Assembly (NCBI GenBank): GCA_965243755.1
Contig: CBDEVW010000002.1
Coordinates: 1,004,010-1,068,009 of the forward strand
From: JANSWY01 sp965243755
Lineage (GTDB): Bacteria > Bacteroidota > Bacteroidia > Cytophagales > Cyclobacteriaceae
DNA length: 64,000 nucleotides
Direction of reading: 5' to 3'
Made by a program: the position numbers and the translations under genes. Numbering within the stretch: the stretch's first letter is position 1; the number at the start of each line of letters is the position of its first letter. This document shows positions 52,106 through 62,100 of this stretch, piece by piece. Below the pieces are notes generated by a model that was given only the letters and a program-made list of their open reading frames with translations, was not told where the DNA came from and searched no databases.

Positions 52106-54196
52106 ATGAAGTGGATTATATTTTCGGTTTTGTTGGGCCTTGCCTTTGTTTGCCAGGCCCAAAAATTACTACAGGGTATCGTCACTGATGAATCGAACAA
52201 TGAACCTCTGGTAGGAGCTAATATTTACTTGCTAAACAACTGGCGTGTTGGTACCAGCACCGGTTTGGAAGGGGAGTTTCAAATTTCAATTCCTGCTAAA
52301 GATGACCTGGATACATTGGTGATTTCTTTTGTGGGTTATCAGGAGAAGCTGATTCCTTTGTCTGGCTATTATGGGAATATCAAATTATCCCCTTTCAACG
52401 ATAAGCTTGATGAAATTGTAGTAAGTGCTACTCCATTGATCGCCGAAGAATTTAAATATCAGAAGATCAATAAAATTGAAATCTACACCAACCCTTCGGC
52501 TAAAGCTGATCCTATTTTGGCAGTCAACTCCATGCCTTCTGCCACTACTGCAGATGAGTCTGCAAACATTAGCCTCAGAGGAGCAAGCCCGGTGGAGACA
52601 GGAGTATTTTTTAACGACGTGCCTATTTATGATGCTGTCCGATTCTCACAATTAAATGGTATTGGTACTTTCAGTATATTCAATACATCTATAGTAAAGA
52701 ATCTTTCAGTTTTTGCAGGAAACCCACCTTTGGAATATGGAAATGTCACCAGCGGATTGATCAGTTTAGCTACTGATGACAGACCCTTTGAGCGTAATTT
52801 GAATACCGTTAATATCAGTTTGGCAAATATTGGGTACAACAGAAGTCAGCGCATTAATGACCGGAGTAGTTTAGTGTTGTTTGCCAACTATCAGCCCTCA
52901 GCATTCATCAAAGGAATCAATCAGGAATCGTTGGAAGCAATTGAGGAATTCGAGTTAGGAGATATTGGGTTGTATTTTCATACAGCGTTGGACCATTTAA
53001 CCTGGAAGTTCTTCAACTACTCCATCACAGAATCCTATGACTACAGGTTTCAATCACCGTCATACAATGGTCTTTTCTCCCAAAGTAAAAAAAGGAACTT
53101 CAGCGTTTCAAAGTTGGAATATAAAATGGGGCAATCCGTACTTAGTTTAAATAATGGGTTTAGCATAAGTCGGTCGAATTTTGCTTACAGTATTTCTGAT
53201 AATGACCTTTCAAAAACGGATTGGTTTATGGGCATCAACTACCAGTTGAACAAAGAGCATTTTCACCTGAAAGCGGGCTTCTCTTCCGACAACAGGAATC
53301 AAAGGATAAATGGAAGCTATCCGCAATACTATTATGCCATGGGCCCTGAACACCCTTTCATTGATTATGAATCCAGCTCGTCCATTCGGGTAAATGAGGG
53401 GTTTGTCTATGGGAAATATATTTTTACAGATCAGCTAATATTAGGAGGAGGAATTCGCAAGCACATTCCCGATAAAGAATTGTCGTACTGGAGTGGGCAG
53501 GCCAACCTGCAGTATCAGTTCAACAATCATTGGAGATGGGTAGTGGGAGCTGGTTCTTATAACAAACATGCATTGGTAGAAAATGCCGATGGAACTCAAC
53601 AAATTAAAAGCAGACAATTGTCGTCTGATATCCAGTATGAATCCGGTGGTAGTGAGTTCTCTGCATCCTTTTTTGCAAAAGATAACCTGTATGGTGAAGA
53701 TGAAATCACCTTTTGGGGAGTGGAGTTGTTCTGGTCACATCAATTTAGTGATAAGTTTAAAGCTGACTTAAGTTATACTTATTTGGATCAGCAGATGAAT
53801 ACGGTAGCAGATTTACCAGGAATCAGTTTCTATGTAAGAAATAACATCACATGGAAGCCATTTCATACCTGGACAATCAACTCGACAATACTTTACAGGG
53901 AAGGTACGGCATATTTACCGGTGAATAATGCGATTTATGACCAGGAAGTTGAGGCATTTGTTCCGCAGTATGCGGAAGGCCTTGAAGTGTTACCTGATTA
54001 TTTCAGTCTTGGTCTGGCAGTAAGTAAAATGTTCTTTATCACTGAAGATTTCAATGTGATTGCATTTGCGAGTGCCAATAATGTGACGGATCATAGCAAT
54101 ATTCGGACTTACACCTATAATGAAGACTATTCAATCAGAGGTGCTCAACTGTTTTCCAGAAGAACCGTCTATTTTGGAGCAGTGATTAATTTCTAA
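52106..54196 (+). CDS. TonB-dependent receptor with carboxypeptidase-like N-terminal domain
   Basis: 696 aa. Signal peptide (VLLGLAFVCQA), carboxypeptidase regulatory-like domain (VTDESNNEPLVGANIYLLN ... FVGYQEKLI, about 22-95), plug (ISLRGASPVETGVFFNDVPIYD, LEYGNVTSGLISLAT), then the barrel with alternating aromatic strands to the end (FGAVINF). Imports an unknown ligand. Its stop overlaps the convergent VWA gene's stop by 4 bp. Confidence 0.92.
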   Translation: MKWIIFSVLLGLAFVCQAQKLLQGIVTDESNNEPLVGANIYLLNNWRVGTSTGLEGEFQISIPAKDDLDTLVISFVGYQEKLIPLSGYYGNIKLSPFNDKLDEIVVSATPLIAEEFKYQKINKIEIYTNPSAKADPILAVNSMPSATTADESANISLRGASPVETGVFFNDVPIYDAVRFSQLNGIGTFSIFNTSIVKNLSVFAGNPPLEYGNVTSGLISLATDDRPFERNLNTVNISLANIGYNRSQRINDRSSLVLFANYQPSAFIKGINQESLEAIEEFELGDIGLYFHTALDHLTWKFFNYSITESYDYRFQSPSYNGLFSQSKKRNFSVSKLEYKMGQSVLSLNNGFSISRSNFAYSISDNDLSKTDWFMGINYQLNKEHFHLKAGFSSDNRNQRINGSYPQYYYAMGPEHPFIDYESSSSIRVNEGFVYGKYIFTDQLILGGGIRKHIPDKELSYWSGQANLQYQFNNHWRWVVGAGSYNKHALVENADGTQQIKSRQLSSDIQYESGGSEFSASFFAKDNLYGEDEITFWGVELFWSHQFSDKFKADLSYTYLDQQMNTVADLPGISFYVRNNITWKPFHTWTINSTILYREGTAYLPVNNAIYDQEVEAFVPQYAEGLEVLPDYFSLGLAVSKMFFITEDFNVIAFASANNVTDHSNIRTYTYNEDYSIRGAQLFSRRTVYFGAVINF

Positions 54197-56259
54197 TAGC
54201 CGCCGGTGTACTTCCTGGTAAACCATTCAACAGATACCAAAAACATGATCACAAATAAGATCCACTTAATTTGCACCAGAGGAAGCAATGACTCCTCAGA
54301 GTAAATGATTCCCTGAGCTTGCAAATTGTTGAATTGACCATTTAGAGAACCGGCCATTGAGAAAGATGCACCGGTTTTTTCGGATATTCTTCGTAATAGA
54401 TTGAAGTCTGCGGTGAGATTAACCGATTCAATTTGTAATTCTATAACAGAAAATCCACCTACTGCTTTTTCAGTTTTACCATTAATGTTGGCAGTTCCCA
54501 CATAGGTGTATGCACCAGCGGGCAACTTACTTACTTTATAGGAGCTATTTACTTCACTTGTAGTGAAGGTGTAATTCAAAGATTCTCCCAGTTCGTTGGT
54601 GATGGTGATATTAACAGGGATATCGTAGATATTTTCATAAATATTATTGTACGCTTCTGCTTCAAAAATGACGCTTTCAGAATCAGTATATTCGTCTGCA
54701 CTTGTAGTCAGCCGAAATTTCTTTTTGTCCTCTTTGGTGTTGAGATATTGGATTAGTTTTGAAACCCAGGTGTCAAAGCTTTCAGTGTCATCACTTTTTG
54801 CAAACTCCTGCATTCGCCATTGCCAAATTCCGGTTCCCAACAGAACAGCTTCCTTACGATCAGCATGTTCTCCAACCACAAGCAATGGTTTCTGACTTTC
54901 AATATTTCCAATACGCTGTGTGAGCAGTAATTCAAAAGGCCCCTTAAAGCCATAGTTACCATATGGGACCCTGATGGGAGGGAATTCACTCAGATCATCT
55001 GTTTCCGCATGGTCAAGTTTAAATTTTGTAAATCCGGTATTTACAACAGGGAAAACGAGATCAGTTTGCCCTCTGATCTGCTCAATCTCAATGATATTGT
55101 TGGACTTGTTGAATAGACTAAGGTTTGTGCGATCTCCCAATATGTACCAAATAGGAGTTTTATCTTCTTGTATTTGGTTTAGGAATTGATCCGCCTGTCT
55201 ATTGTTGGTATAGGGTTGGTGGGCGATGACTACCCCAAAATCCTGCTCTTCCAGCTTTGTGACTCCAGGAATGTAATTTATGAATTCAAAATTTTTATTT
55301 TGATCAATGGCCTGCCGCAGCGATTTGATGTCTGGGTGAGGCGCTGAGGCAATCAATAAAATTTTATCCTTGTTGTCGATGATGTCTATGTAAATGTCTT
55401 TTTGGTTATTTCGTGCATTCTGTTCATTGGGAAGAACGGGAGAGCTTATTTCAAACCTGTTTAAACCCGCAGCATCAGTATCTACCAGGAAATTTATTGT
55501 TTGAAGGTTCAGCTTTTTATCGAATCGAATGGTTTTACTGTCTATCTTTTTGCCATTAAGAGCCAGGTTGATTCCTATGGGAACCCCTTCAAATCCATTG
55601 TGGAGCACATCAACTTCTATTGGAAATTTATTGCCTTTGGTGACAACCTTATTATACCGTACATTTTTTATGATGATGTCTTTTTTAGGAATGGTATCAC
55701 CAATGCCTACTGTATAAATGGGATAGGAGTAGTTTGAATAATCCGGTGAGCTCCCAAGATTGTAAATGCCATCTGAAGCTAAAATACATAGAGAGAGATC
55801 TCCTTCGTCATAAGTACTGCCAATTTTTTTCAATACACCAGCCAGGTTCGTGGATTGGTTATCAAATCTGATGCTGTCAAATGTGGTCTCCTTTTCAAGA
55901 TCGCGAACGATTACTTCAAAACCTTTATTACGGAGCTGATCTGCTGTTAACTTCAATTCGTCAATCAGTGAATTTAATTGGTCCCCTGGAATAGATTCTT
56001 TAAGGGAAAGCGAATTGTCAACCACTATGAGGGCTTTTGGAGGAACCGTTTGGTTTTGGATTTGTTTGATCAATGGGTTGATGATCAGTAAAATGACGAT
56101 TGTTACCGCGATGGTACGCAATCCGAATAATATTTTTTCAACGGATTGCCCCCACGGACCAGCCTTTGAATACAGAATAGCAGCATAGACAAGTCCTACC
56201 AAAAATGCGACGAGAATCCACCAGGGTGAATTATTAAAAATTAGTTGTGATATCGTCAT
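54193..56259 (-). CDS. Membrane-anchored VWA-like protein
   Basis: 688 aa. Two N-terminal membrane helices (about residues 12-28 and 41-62), a VWA-like domain with the MIDAS-type VVDNSLSLKES (Asp80 region) and LASDGIYNLGSS, Ig-like and glutamine-amidotransferase-like regions (LIASAPHPDIKSLRQAI), then a C-terminal membrane helix (VQIKWILFVIMFLVSVEWF). Similar to large exported BatA/BatB-like proteins of Bacteroidota. Precise role unknown; monocistronic. Confidence 0.75.
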   Translation of the reverse strand: MTISQLIFNNSPWWILVAFLVGLVYAAILYSKAGPWGQSVEKILFGLRTIAVTIVILLIINPLIKQIQNQTVPPKALIVVDNSLSLKESIPGDQLNSLIDELKLTADQLRNKGFEVIVRDLEKETTFDSIRFDNQSTNLAGVLKKIGSTYDEGDLSLCILASDGIYNLGSSPDYSNYSYPIYTVGIGDTIPKKDIIIKNVRYNKVVTKGNKFPIEVDVLHNGFEGVPIGINLALNGKKIDSKTIRFDKKLNLQTINFLVDTDAAGLNRFEISSPVLPNEQNARNNQKDIYIDIIDNKDKILLIASAPHPDIKSLRQAIDQNKNFEFINYIPGVTKLEEQDFGVVIAHQPYTNNRQADQFLNQIQEDKTPIWYILGDRTNLSLFNKSNNIIEIEQIRGQTDLVFPVVNTGFTKFKLDHAETDDLSEFPPIRVPYGNYGFKGPFELLLTQRIGNIESQKPLLVVGEHADRKEAVLLGTGIWQWRMQEFAKSDDTESFDTWVSKLIQYLNTKEDKKKFRLTTSADEYTDSESVIFEAEAYNNIYENIYDIPVNITITNELGESLNYTFTTSEVNSSYKVSKLPAGAYTYVGTANINGKTEKAVGGFSVIELQIESVNLTADFNLLRRISEKTGASFSMAGSLNGQFNNLQAQGIIYSEESLLPLVQIKWILFVIMFLVSVEWFTRKYTGGY

Positions 56260-56267
56260 ATAAAATG

Positions 56268-56294
56268 AAAAATGCCGTCAACAATCTAACGGCA
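56268..56294 (-). terminator. Probable terminator of fabG
   Basis: TGCCGT/ACGGCA stem (56273-56278 / 56289-56294) with a 10-nt loop; followed on the minus strand by ATTTTTCATTTT. It lies 67 bp after the fabG stop, just before the VWA gene start. Confidence 0.6.
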
Positions 56295-56360
56295 ATTTTA
56301 TAAAATAGATATTACTTGAAATATATATGTTTCTCAGTAAAATGGAAATAAAAAATGCTT

Positions 56361-57107
56361 TTAAGTAAGCATTCCACCATCTACCTGAATCACCTGACCA
56401 GATACATAGGAAGACATATCAGATCCCAGGTAAACACAGCAGTTAGCTACGTCTTCTGGTTGCCCTCCTCGTTTCAATGGAATGGCATCTCTCCAGCCCT
56501 GAACTGTATTCTCATCCAACTGATCCGTCATTTCAGTTTCGATGAACCCTGGTGCGACCGCATTAGAACGAATGTTTCTTGATCCTAATTCCAGGGCGAT
56601 CGATTTAGTAAATCCGATAATACCTGCCTTAGATGCTGCGTAATTCCCCTGACCAGCATTTCCTTTGATTCCCACCACGGAAGTGATATTAATGATAGAA
56701 CCACTTTTTTGTTTCATGAAAGTTCTGCAAGAGGCTTTTACGGTATTGAAACAAGATTTCAGGTTAACCTCCATTACCCGATCCCACATTTCTTCAGTCA
56801 TTCTCATCAGTAGGTTATCCTGGGTAATCCCTGCATTGTTTACCAGAATGTCAAGTCCTCCGAATTCACTAACTACCCCATCAATTAATTCCTGAGCAGC
56901 GTCATATTTGCTGGCATCAGATCTGAATCCTTTGGCTTTTACTCCTTTAGCAGTCAATTCAGCTTCTAAAGCCTGACCTTTTTCTACACTTGATAAATAG
57001 GTGAATGCCACGTTTGCTCCATGATCAGCATATGTAAGGGCAATGGCTCTTCCTATTCCTTTTGAAGCACCAGTAACCAGGGCAGTTTTTCCTTCTAAAA
57101 GTTTCAT
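56361..57107 (-). CDS. fabG: 3-oxoacyl-[acyl-carrier-protein] reductase
   Basis: 248 aa, classical short-chain dehydrogenase: NADP-binding TGASKGIG, NNAG (ILVNNAGITQDN), catalytic Ser and YAASKAG (Tyr, Lys), and the FabG-type C-terminus VAPGFIETEMT ... VDGGMLT. Reduces 3-oxoacyl-ACP in fatty-acid elongation. Gene is monocistronic, divergent from lpd by ~240 bp. Confidence 0.95.
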   Translation of the reverse strand: MKLLEGKTALVTGASKGIGRAIALTYADHGANVAFTYLSSVEKGQALEAELTAKGVKAKGFRSDASKYDAAQELIDGVVSEFGGLDILVNNAGITQDNLLMRMTEEMWDRVMEVNLKSCFNTVKASCRTFMKQKSGSIINITSVVGIKGNAGQGNYAASKAGIIGFTKSIALELGSRNIRSNAVAPGFIETEMTDQLDENTVQGWRDAIPLKRGGQPEDVANCCVYLGSDMSSYVSGQVIQVDGGMLT

Positions 57108-57343
57108 TTTAATCAGTTTTTTAAAATTTCGTCAATATGAAAGCACACTCCACGCCTTTCATAGAAATCAGGCTCGAAGATAAGAATATTTGCTTTGAAA
57201 CAGGTATGAATGAAGAATGACATTGCGGTAAGTACAAATAATTTAGGAATTCAGAAGATAATTTGTATTGGTAATTAGCGAATTATGGGAATTAATTGTC
57301 TCTGTTAATTATCTTGCGGGAAAATTTTAACAACACATACGAT

Positions 57344-58741
57344 ATGGCAACAACATACGATCTTATAGTAGTAGGAAGTGGACCTGGGGGATATGTAGCA
57401 GCGATTCGCGCTTCTCAGTTAGGAATGAAAGTAGGTGTAGTGGAAAAAGCAGAAATTGGTGGTATTTGCCTTAACTGGGGATGTATACCAACAAAAGCAT
57501 TGTTGAAAAGCGCACAGGTATTTGATTATGTCAATCATTCCAAAGACTATGGGGTAGATGTTAAAGACTTTTCGGCAGACTTTGGGGGAATGATCTCCAG
57601 AAGCCGCGAAGTTGCCGGTGGTATGAGTAAAGGAGTACAGTTCCTTTTTAAGAAAAACAAAATTGACCTGATCCAGGGAACAGCAGAGCTAAAAAAGAAT
57701 AAGACCGTAGAAGTAACAGGAGCCGACGGCAAGAAAACTCAGTATACTGGTAAGAATGGTATTATTCTAGCCACAGGAGGTCGCTCCAGAGAACTGCCTT
57801 CTATGCCTATAGATGGTAAAAAAATAATTGGCTACCGACATGCTATGGTTTTAGACAAACAGCCGAAGAAAATGGTTGTTGTAGGATCCGGAGCGATTGG
57901 AGTAGAGTTTGCATACTTCTATCACACCATTGGTACAGAAGTGACTATCGTAGAGTTCATGCCAAATATCGTTCCTGTAGAAGATGAGGACGTTAGTAAA
58001 CAACTGGAGAGGACCTTCAAAAAGTCAGGAATCAAAGTCATGACCAACTCTGAAGTGACCAAAGTAGATACCAAGGGTAAAGGCTGCAAGGTGACTGTGA
58101 AAACGAAAAAAGGAGAGGAGCAAATTGATTGTGACATTGTATTGTCTGCCGTAGGAATCAGTACCAACATTGAGAATCTTGGGCTGGAAGCAACTGGTGT
58201 TAAAACAGAAAGAGGAAAGGTTCTCGTTGATGATTACTACAAGACCAACGTTGATGGTGTTTATGCTATTGGTGATATTGTTCATGGACCAGCTTTGGCT
58301 CACGTAGCTTCTGCAGAAGGAATAATTTGTGTAGAAAAAATTGCCGGTCATAACCCAGAGCCTCTTGACTATAACAATATCCCGGGTTGTACTTATTGTT
58401 CGCCTGAAATTGCTTCTGTCGGGTATACTGAAAAGGCAGCAAAAGAAGCTGGATATGAAATAAAAGTTGGGAAGTTCCCATTTTCTGCGTCAGGTAAGGC
58501 TAAGGCTGCCGGAGCTAGCGATGGTTTTGTAAAAGTAATTTTTGACGCTAAATACGGTGAGTGGCTGGGTTGCCACATGATTGGCGCAAATGTTACAGAA
58601 ATGATTGCAGAAGCTGTTACGGCAAGAAAGCTGGAGACGACTGGTCACGAAATATTAAAGGCGGTACACCCGCATCCGACCATGTCGGAGGCAGTAATGG
58701 AAGCTACTGCAGCTGCCTATGATGAGGTGATCCATTTGTAA
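57344..58741 (+). CDS. lpdA: Dihydrolipoyl dehydrogenase
   Basis: 465 aa from the ATG at 57344; an in-frame earlier start (57296) adds 16 unrelated residues. FAD site VVGSGPGGYVAA, redox disulfide GGICLNWGCIPTKAL, NAD site VVGSGAIGVEFA, and the His-Pro HPHPTMSE near the C-terminus with its catalytic His-Glu. E3 subunit of 2-oxo-acid dehydrogenase complexes. Confidence 0.95.
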   Translation: MATTYDLIVVGSGPGGYVAAIRASQLGMKVGVVEKAEIGGICLNWGCIPTKALLKSAQVFDYVNHSKDYGVDVKDFSADFGGMISRSREVAGGMSKGVQFLFKKNKIDLIQGTAELKKNKTVEVTGADGKKTQYTGKNGIILATGGRSRELPSMPIDGKKIIGYRHAMVLDKQPKKMVVVGSGAIGVEFAYFYHTIGTEVTIVEFMPNIVPVEDEDVSKQLERTFKKSGIKVMTNSEVTKVDTKGKGCKVTVKTKKGEEQIDCDIVLSAVGISTNIENLGLEATGVKTERGKVLVDDYYKTNVDGVYAIGDIVHGPALAHVASAEGIICVEKIAGHNPEPLDYNNIPGCTYCSPEIASVGYTEKAAKEAGYEIKVGKFPFSASGKAKAAGASDGFVKVIFDAKYGEWLGCHMIGANVTEMIAEAVTARKLETTGHEILKAVHPHPTMSEAVMEATAAAYDEVIHL

Positions 58742-58760
58742 AAAAAATGACTAGTCCTAA

Positions 58761-58794
58761 AAAAAGAGGTGTCTCAAAAGTCACCTCTTTTTTT
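58761..58794 (+). terminator. Terminator of lpd
   Basis: Stem AAAGAGGTG (58763-58771) / CACCTCTTT (58782-58790), 10-nt loop, flanked by A5 and T7. It lies 20 bp after the stop. Confidence 0.9.
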
Positions 58795-59051
58795 ATGGGA
58801 CATACAAAACGCCCAAGCATTTTCACCCTTCGCTTGCGACTAATAATGAAAATTTAGTGTTAACGAGTACAATCCCAATCAGATCATATTAACTCTATCA
58901 AATAGGGTGGTTTATGTTTACAAGGAATGGAATTGGGGAAGTGATGGGGCCAGGCATAGTCTACAATCTTACCAATATGGGAAATTATTATTAATATAAT
59001 TATTCCGTCCTCCGACCAATGATGATCTGAAAATTGAATGCTTAAATAAAT
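58795..59051. other. Gene-free interval
   Basis: About 260 bp, AT-rich, between the lpd terminator and the terminator of the T9SS gene. A minus-strand frame at 58884-59069 overlaps that terminator and has no plausible leader. No RNA, repeat or promoter recognised. Confidence 0.5.
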
Positions 59052-59087
59052 AAAAAAAAACCGCCCCAATTTACCTTTGAGACGGCC
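59052..59087 (-). terminator. Terminator of the T9SS protein gene
   Basis: On the minus strand, CCGTCTC pairs with GGGGCGG (two G-U pairs, 11-nt loop) and is followed by nine Ts. It lies 65 bp after the stop. Confidence 0.65.
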
Positions 59088-59151
59088 TCATTTATAGCGG
59101 GAAATATTAAACAAGCCCATCTCTCAGAGGAACGGAGATAGGCTATATTAA

Positions 59152-62100
59152 TTAATCCTGCTTTAAGACTCTGCTAATTGTTTGAATGTCTTTACTCACA
59201 AATCGTAAGAAATAAACTCCTTCCGGGTAATCGTACAATGAAATCGTTCCTGTGAACTTTTCATCATACTTACCAATTCTTCTTTCCTGAATTAAGCGGC
59301 CATTTAGGTCCAGAACCTGAACGGTAATGAAAAATTCTTTTATCGAAGGGTTCGTAACATTGAGCTGAAAAACTCCATTACTTGGGTTAGGCGAAATTTG
59401 AATTAATGATCCATCAATCCAGCCATCAGCATTGGTAATCATGTCTACCACTACTGTTTCTTCATAACGGCAGTTTCCATTTTCATCAACCACAACTTCA
59501 TAACTCCCTGAAGCCAGTCCATCGAATATATTTGAACTTTGGAATGAAGCTCCTCCATCAATGCTATATTCATAGGGTTCTATTCCTCCTGAAGCAGTAA
59601 TTACGATGGTCCCATTGTTGTTGATTGATGTTGCATGGGTGATTTCGATATCTGCCGTCAAGGCACATAATTCCGGACAAAAATCATTTGATTCCTGATT
59701 GCCATAATTGCCGTCACTAGAAATAAGTACCTCGCCATCTGAACTTACCAATTGATAAGACCCATTTCCTTCAGCACAGCAGATTCCATCTCCATAAGAA
59801 TCGAACATTGTTAGGGTGTAACATAATGTTGGGTCCAGGCAGATTGATTCAATCAAAGTCGCACTTCCCTCATATGGGCCTCCTGAAAATAATACCTCTG
59901 CCTGACCTTGTTGGGTGATTTGCCAGGTAATTTCATCTGGATAGTCATCGGGAGTGATTTCAAGGGTAACGTCATTGAAGGAAGCATCAAACAGAATTGT
60001 TTTAGAATCCTCATTATTTTCAGGTACTTCGTCAGTAGAACCATTTGGATTTTCAAGTCTGACACCAATTACATGCTCTCCTTCGGTTAATTCAATAGTT
60101 TTTGATACCAGTTCACGGTCAAAACTGTAGAGTGAGCCTACCCAATTCAATGTCTCAATATCTTCTCCATCTAATTCAAATACCACATCCAGGCTAGCAA
60201 TCATATCGAAACCATGATTAACGATCACCACATTGAATTCATATGGACTATTGCAAATCGAACTAGGAATTGAAATATCAGCCGACACATCAAGACCAAT
60301 GTGATTGGTAATTAACTTAGAAATTTCATTATTTGAGGCATTTAAATCATCAGTAGCAGAAAGGGCGGCTTCAAATGAATAATCTCCATCTGCTGACATG
60401 TCTACAGTAATTGGAAATGTATAGTCAATAGTTGCTCCTCCGTCCAACTCTGCTATTACGCCTGTAGATATTTCACTGTTGTTCAGTGACAATGAAACAT
60501 CAATATTGCTAATCAATGTAGATCCTACATTCCTGACTTTGATCGTAATTTCCTCGGCAACCGTGAATGATGATGCGCTTTCCAGGGCAACAAATTCCAC
60601 AAGGGCCAAATCACTTGAACAAATTGATTGTGTATCAGAACTATTGTAATCGCCTCCTGATGCAATCACAGTTCCACTCCCATTTGAGATTTCATAGTAT
60701 CCTTCCCCAAAACCGCAACAAATACCATCACCGGCTGAGTCCAGAATCTCGAAGGTATAACAACCCACAGGGCTCACACAAAAACTGGTTTCGTACAGTG
60801 TGCCTGTGGCTGTATAAGGTCCTCCGCTTGCTACAACAACGTCAGTATCATTATCAAAAACGCTCCATGTAATTTCTTCCGGGTAGTTATCCGTTAGTAT
60901 TCTTATTGTAAACTCTTCCAAATTATCAGAATAATCGATCTGAGCAGAATCAAGGTCATTATCTGAAACCTCATCGGTTCCACCGTTGGGTCCAGAAATG
61001 ACTGCCTGGATAGTATTGAGACCTAATTCCAGACTTCCAATACTTACTTCAACAGTTTCTTTCTGATTCAAATCGAGTGATCCTGTCCAGTTCAAGGTTT
61101 CCACAATATTTCCATTCAATGAGATTTCAATTGAAGCTTCTGTCACCGTTGTAACACCTTTATTTTTAATTTCGATTTCAGCAATAGTGCTATTCTCACA
61201 AGTAAATTCTGGAACACTTACTGAGGTGATTGCCATGTCCAGATTTGCGTAATGGTTGATCTTTGCAACAAGGGTATCATTGTTTGGATTATCATCTCCA
61301 TCCATGGTTGTATAGACTGTGATAGCATACTCACCAAGTTCAGACATGTCAATGGTAGAAGTAAACGTATGAGTAAAAATGCTGTCTGATTTCAACTTGT
61401 CATTGTAATTGAAAGTCTCCAGTACTGCACCGTTATAAATCAACCCCAACTCAAAAGTTTCTACTGAATCGAGACCAAAATTCCGGACTTCAACAGTTAC
61501 TGATTCGCTATTGGATAACCCACTTCCTGATGCCGGAGACACTATAGCAATAGGTCCAATATCGGTGGTATCCCTGGCCAGCTGGAAGGCGTGAATCCTG
61601 GTTAAAGAATTATCAGACCCATTTCCTGCATATTCAGAGGTGTACCAAAATGTTCTCTCATCTGATGGGTCAACACTCATATGGGCGTAATCTCCAAATC
61701 TGAATGTATTAATTGGGTTGGTTCCATCTACAATATTGACCTCATTGAAGGTCATTTCACCAAGAGGATCCGAGGCTAACCTACCAGTGAATCGTATTCC
61801 AGCATATGTTTCCGGACTACTAACATTATAGCTCAGTCCGATATTGCCATTTCCATCCATTGCGATTGAACTCATGAATCGGTGAAGCCCATCTTCAGGA
61901 GCAAATGTACCCTCCTGATATAGCTCCCAATTGCCACTTCCTTCCCTGCGAAGTTCAACCCATCTGATCCCTGCAAGGTTGTCACCATCAGTTACATCCG
62001 TAATGAATGAGAGAACAATTGCTTCATATGAACCAAAATTTCGGTACTGAGGCACATTCATGATTACTTCAGGAATACCATCTATACCCTGACCATCCAG

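Noticed and set aside
58884..59069. 61-aa minus-strand ORF in the gap after lpd
   Set aside because: It overlaps the terminator of the T9SS gene and shows no protein-like features.
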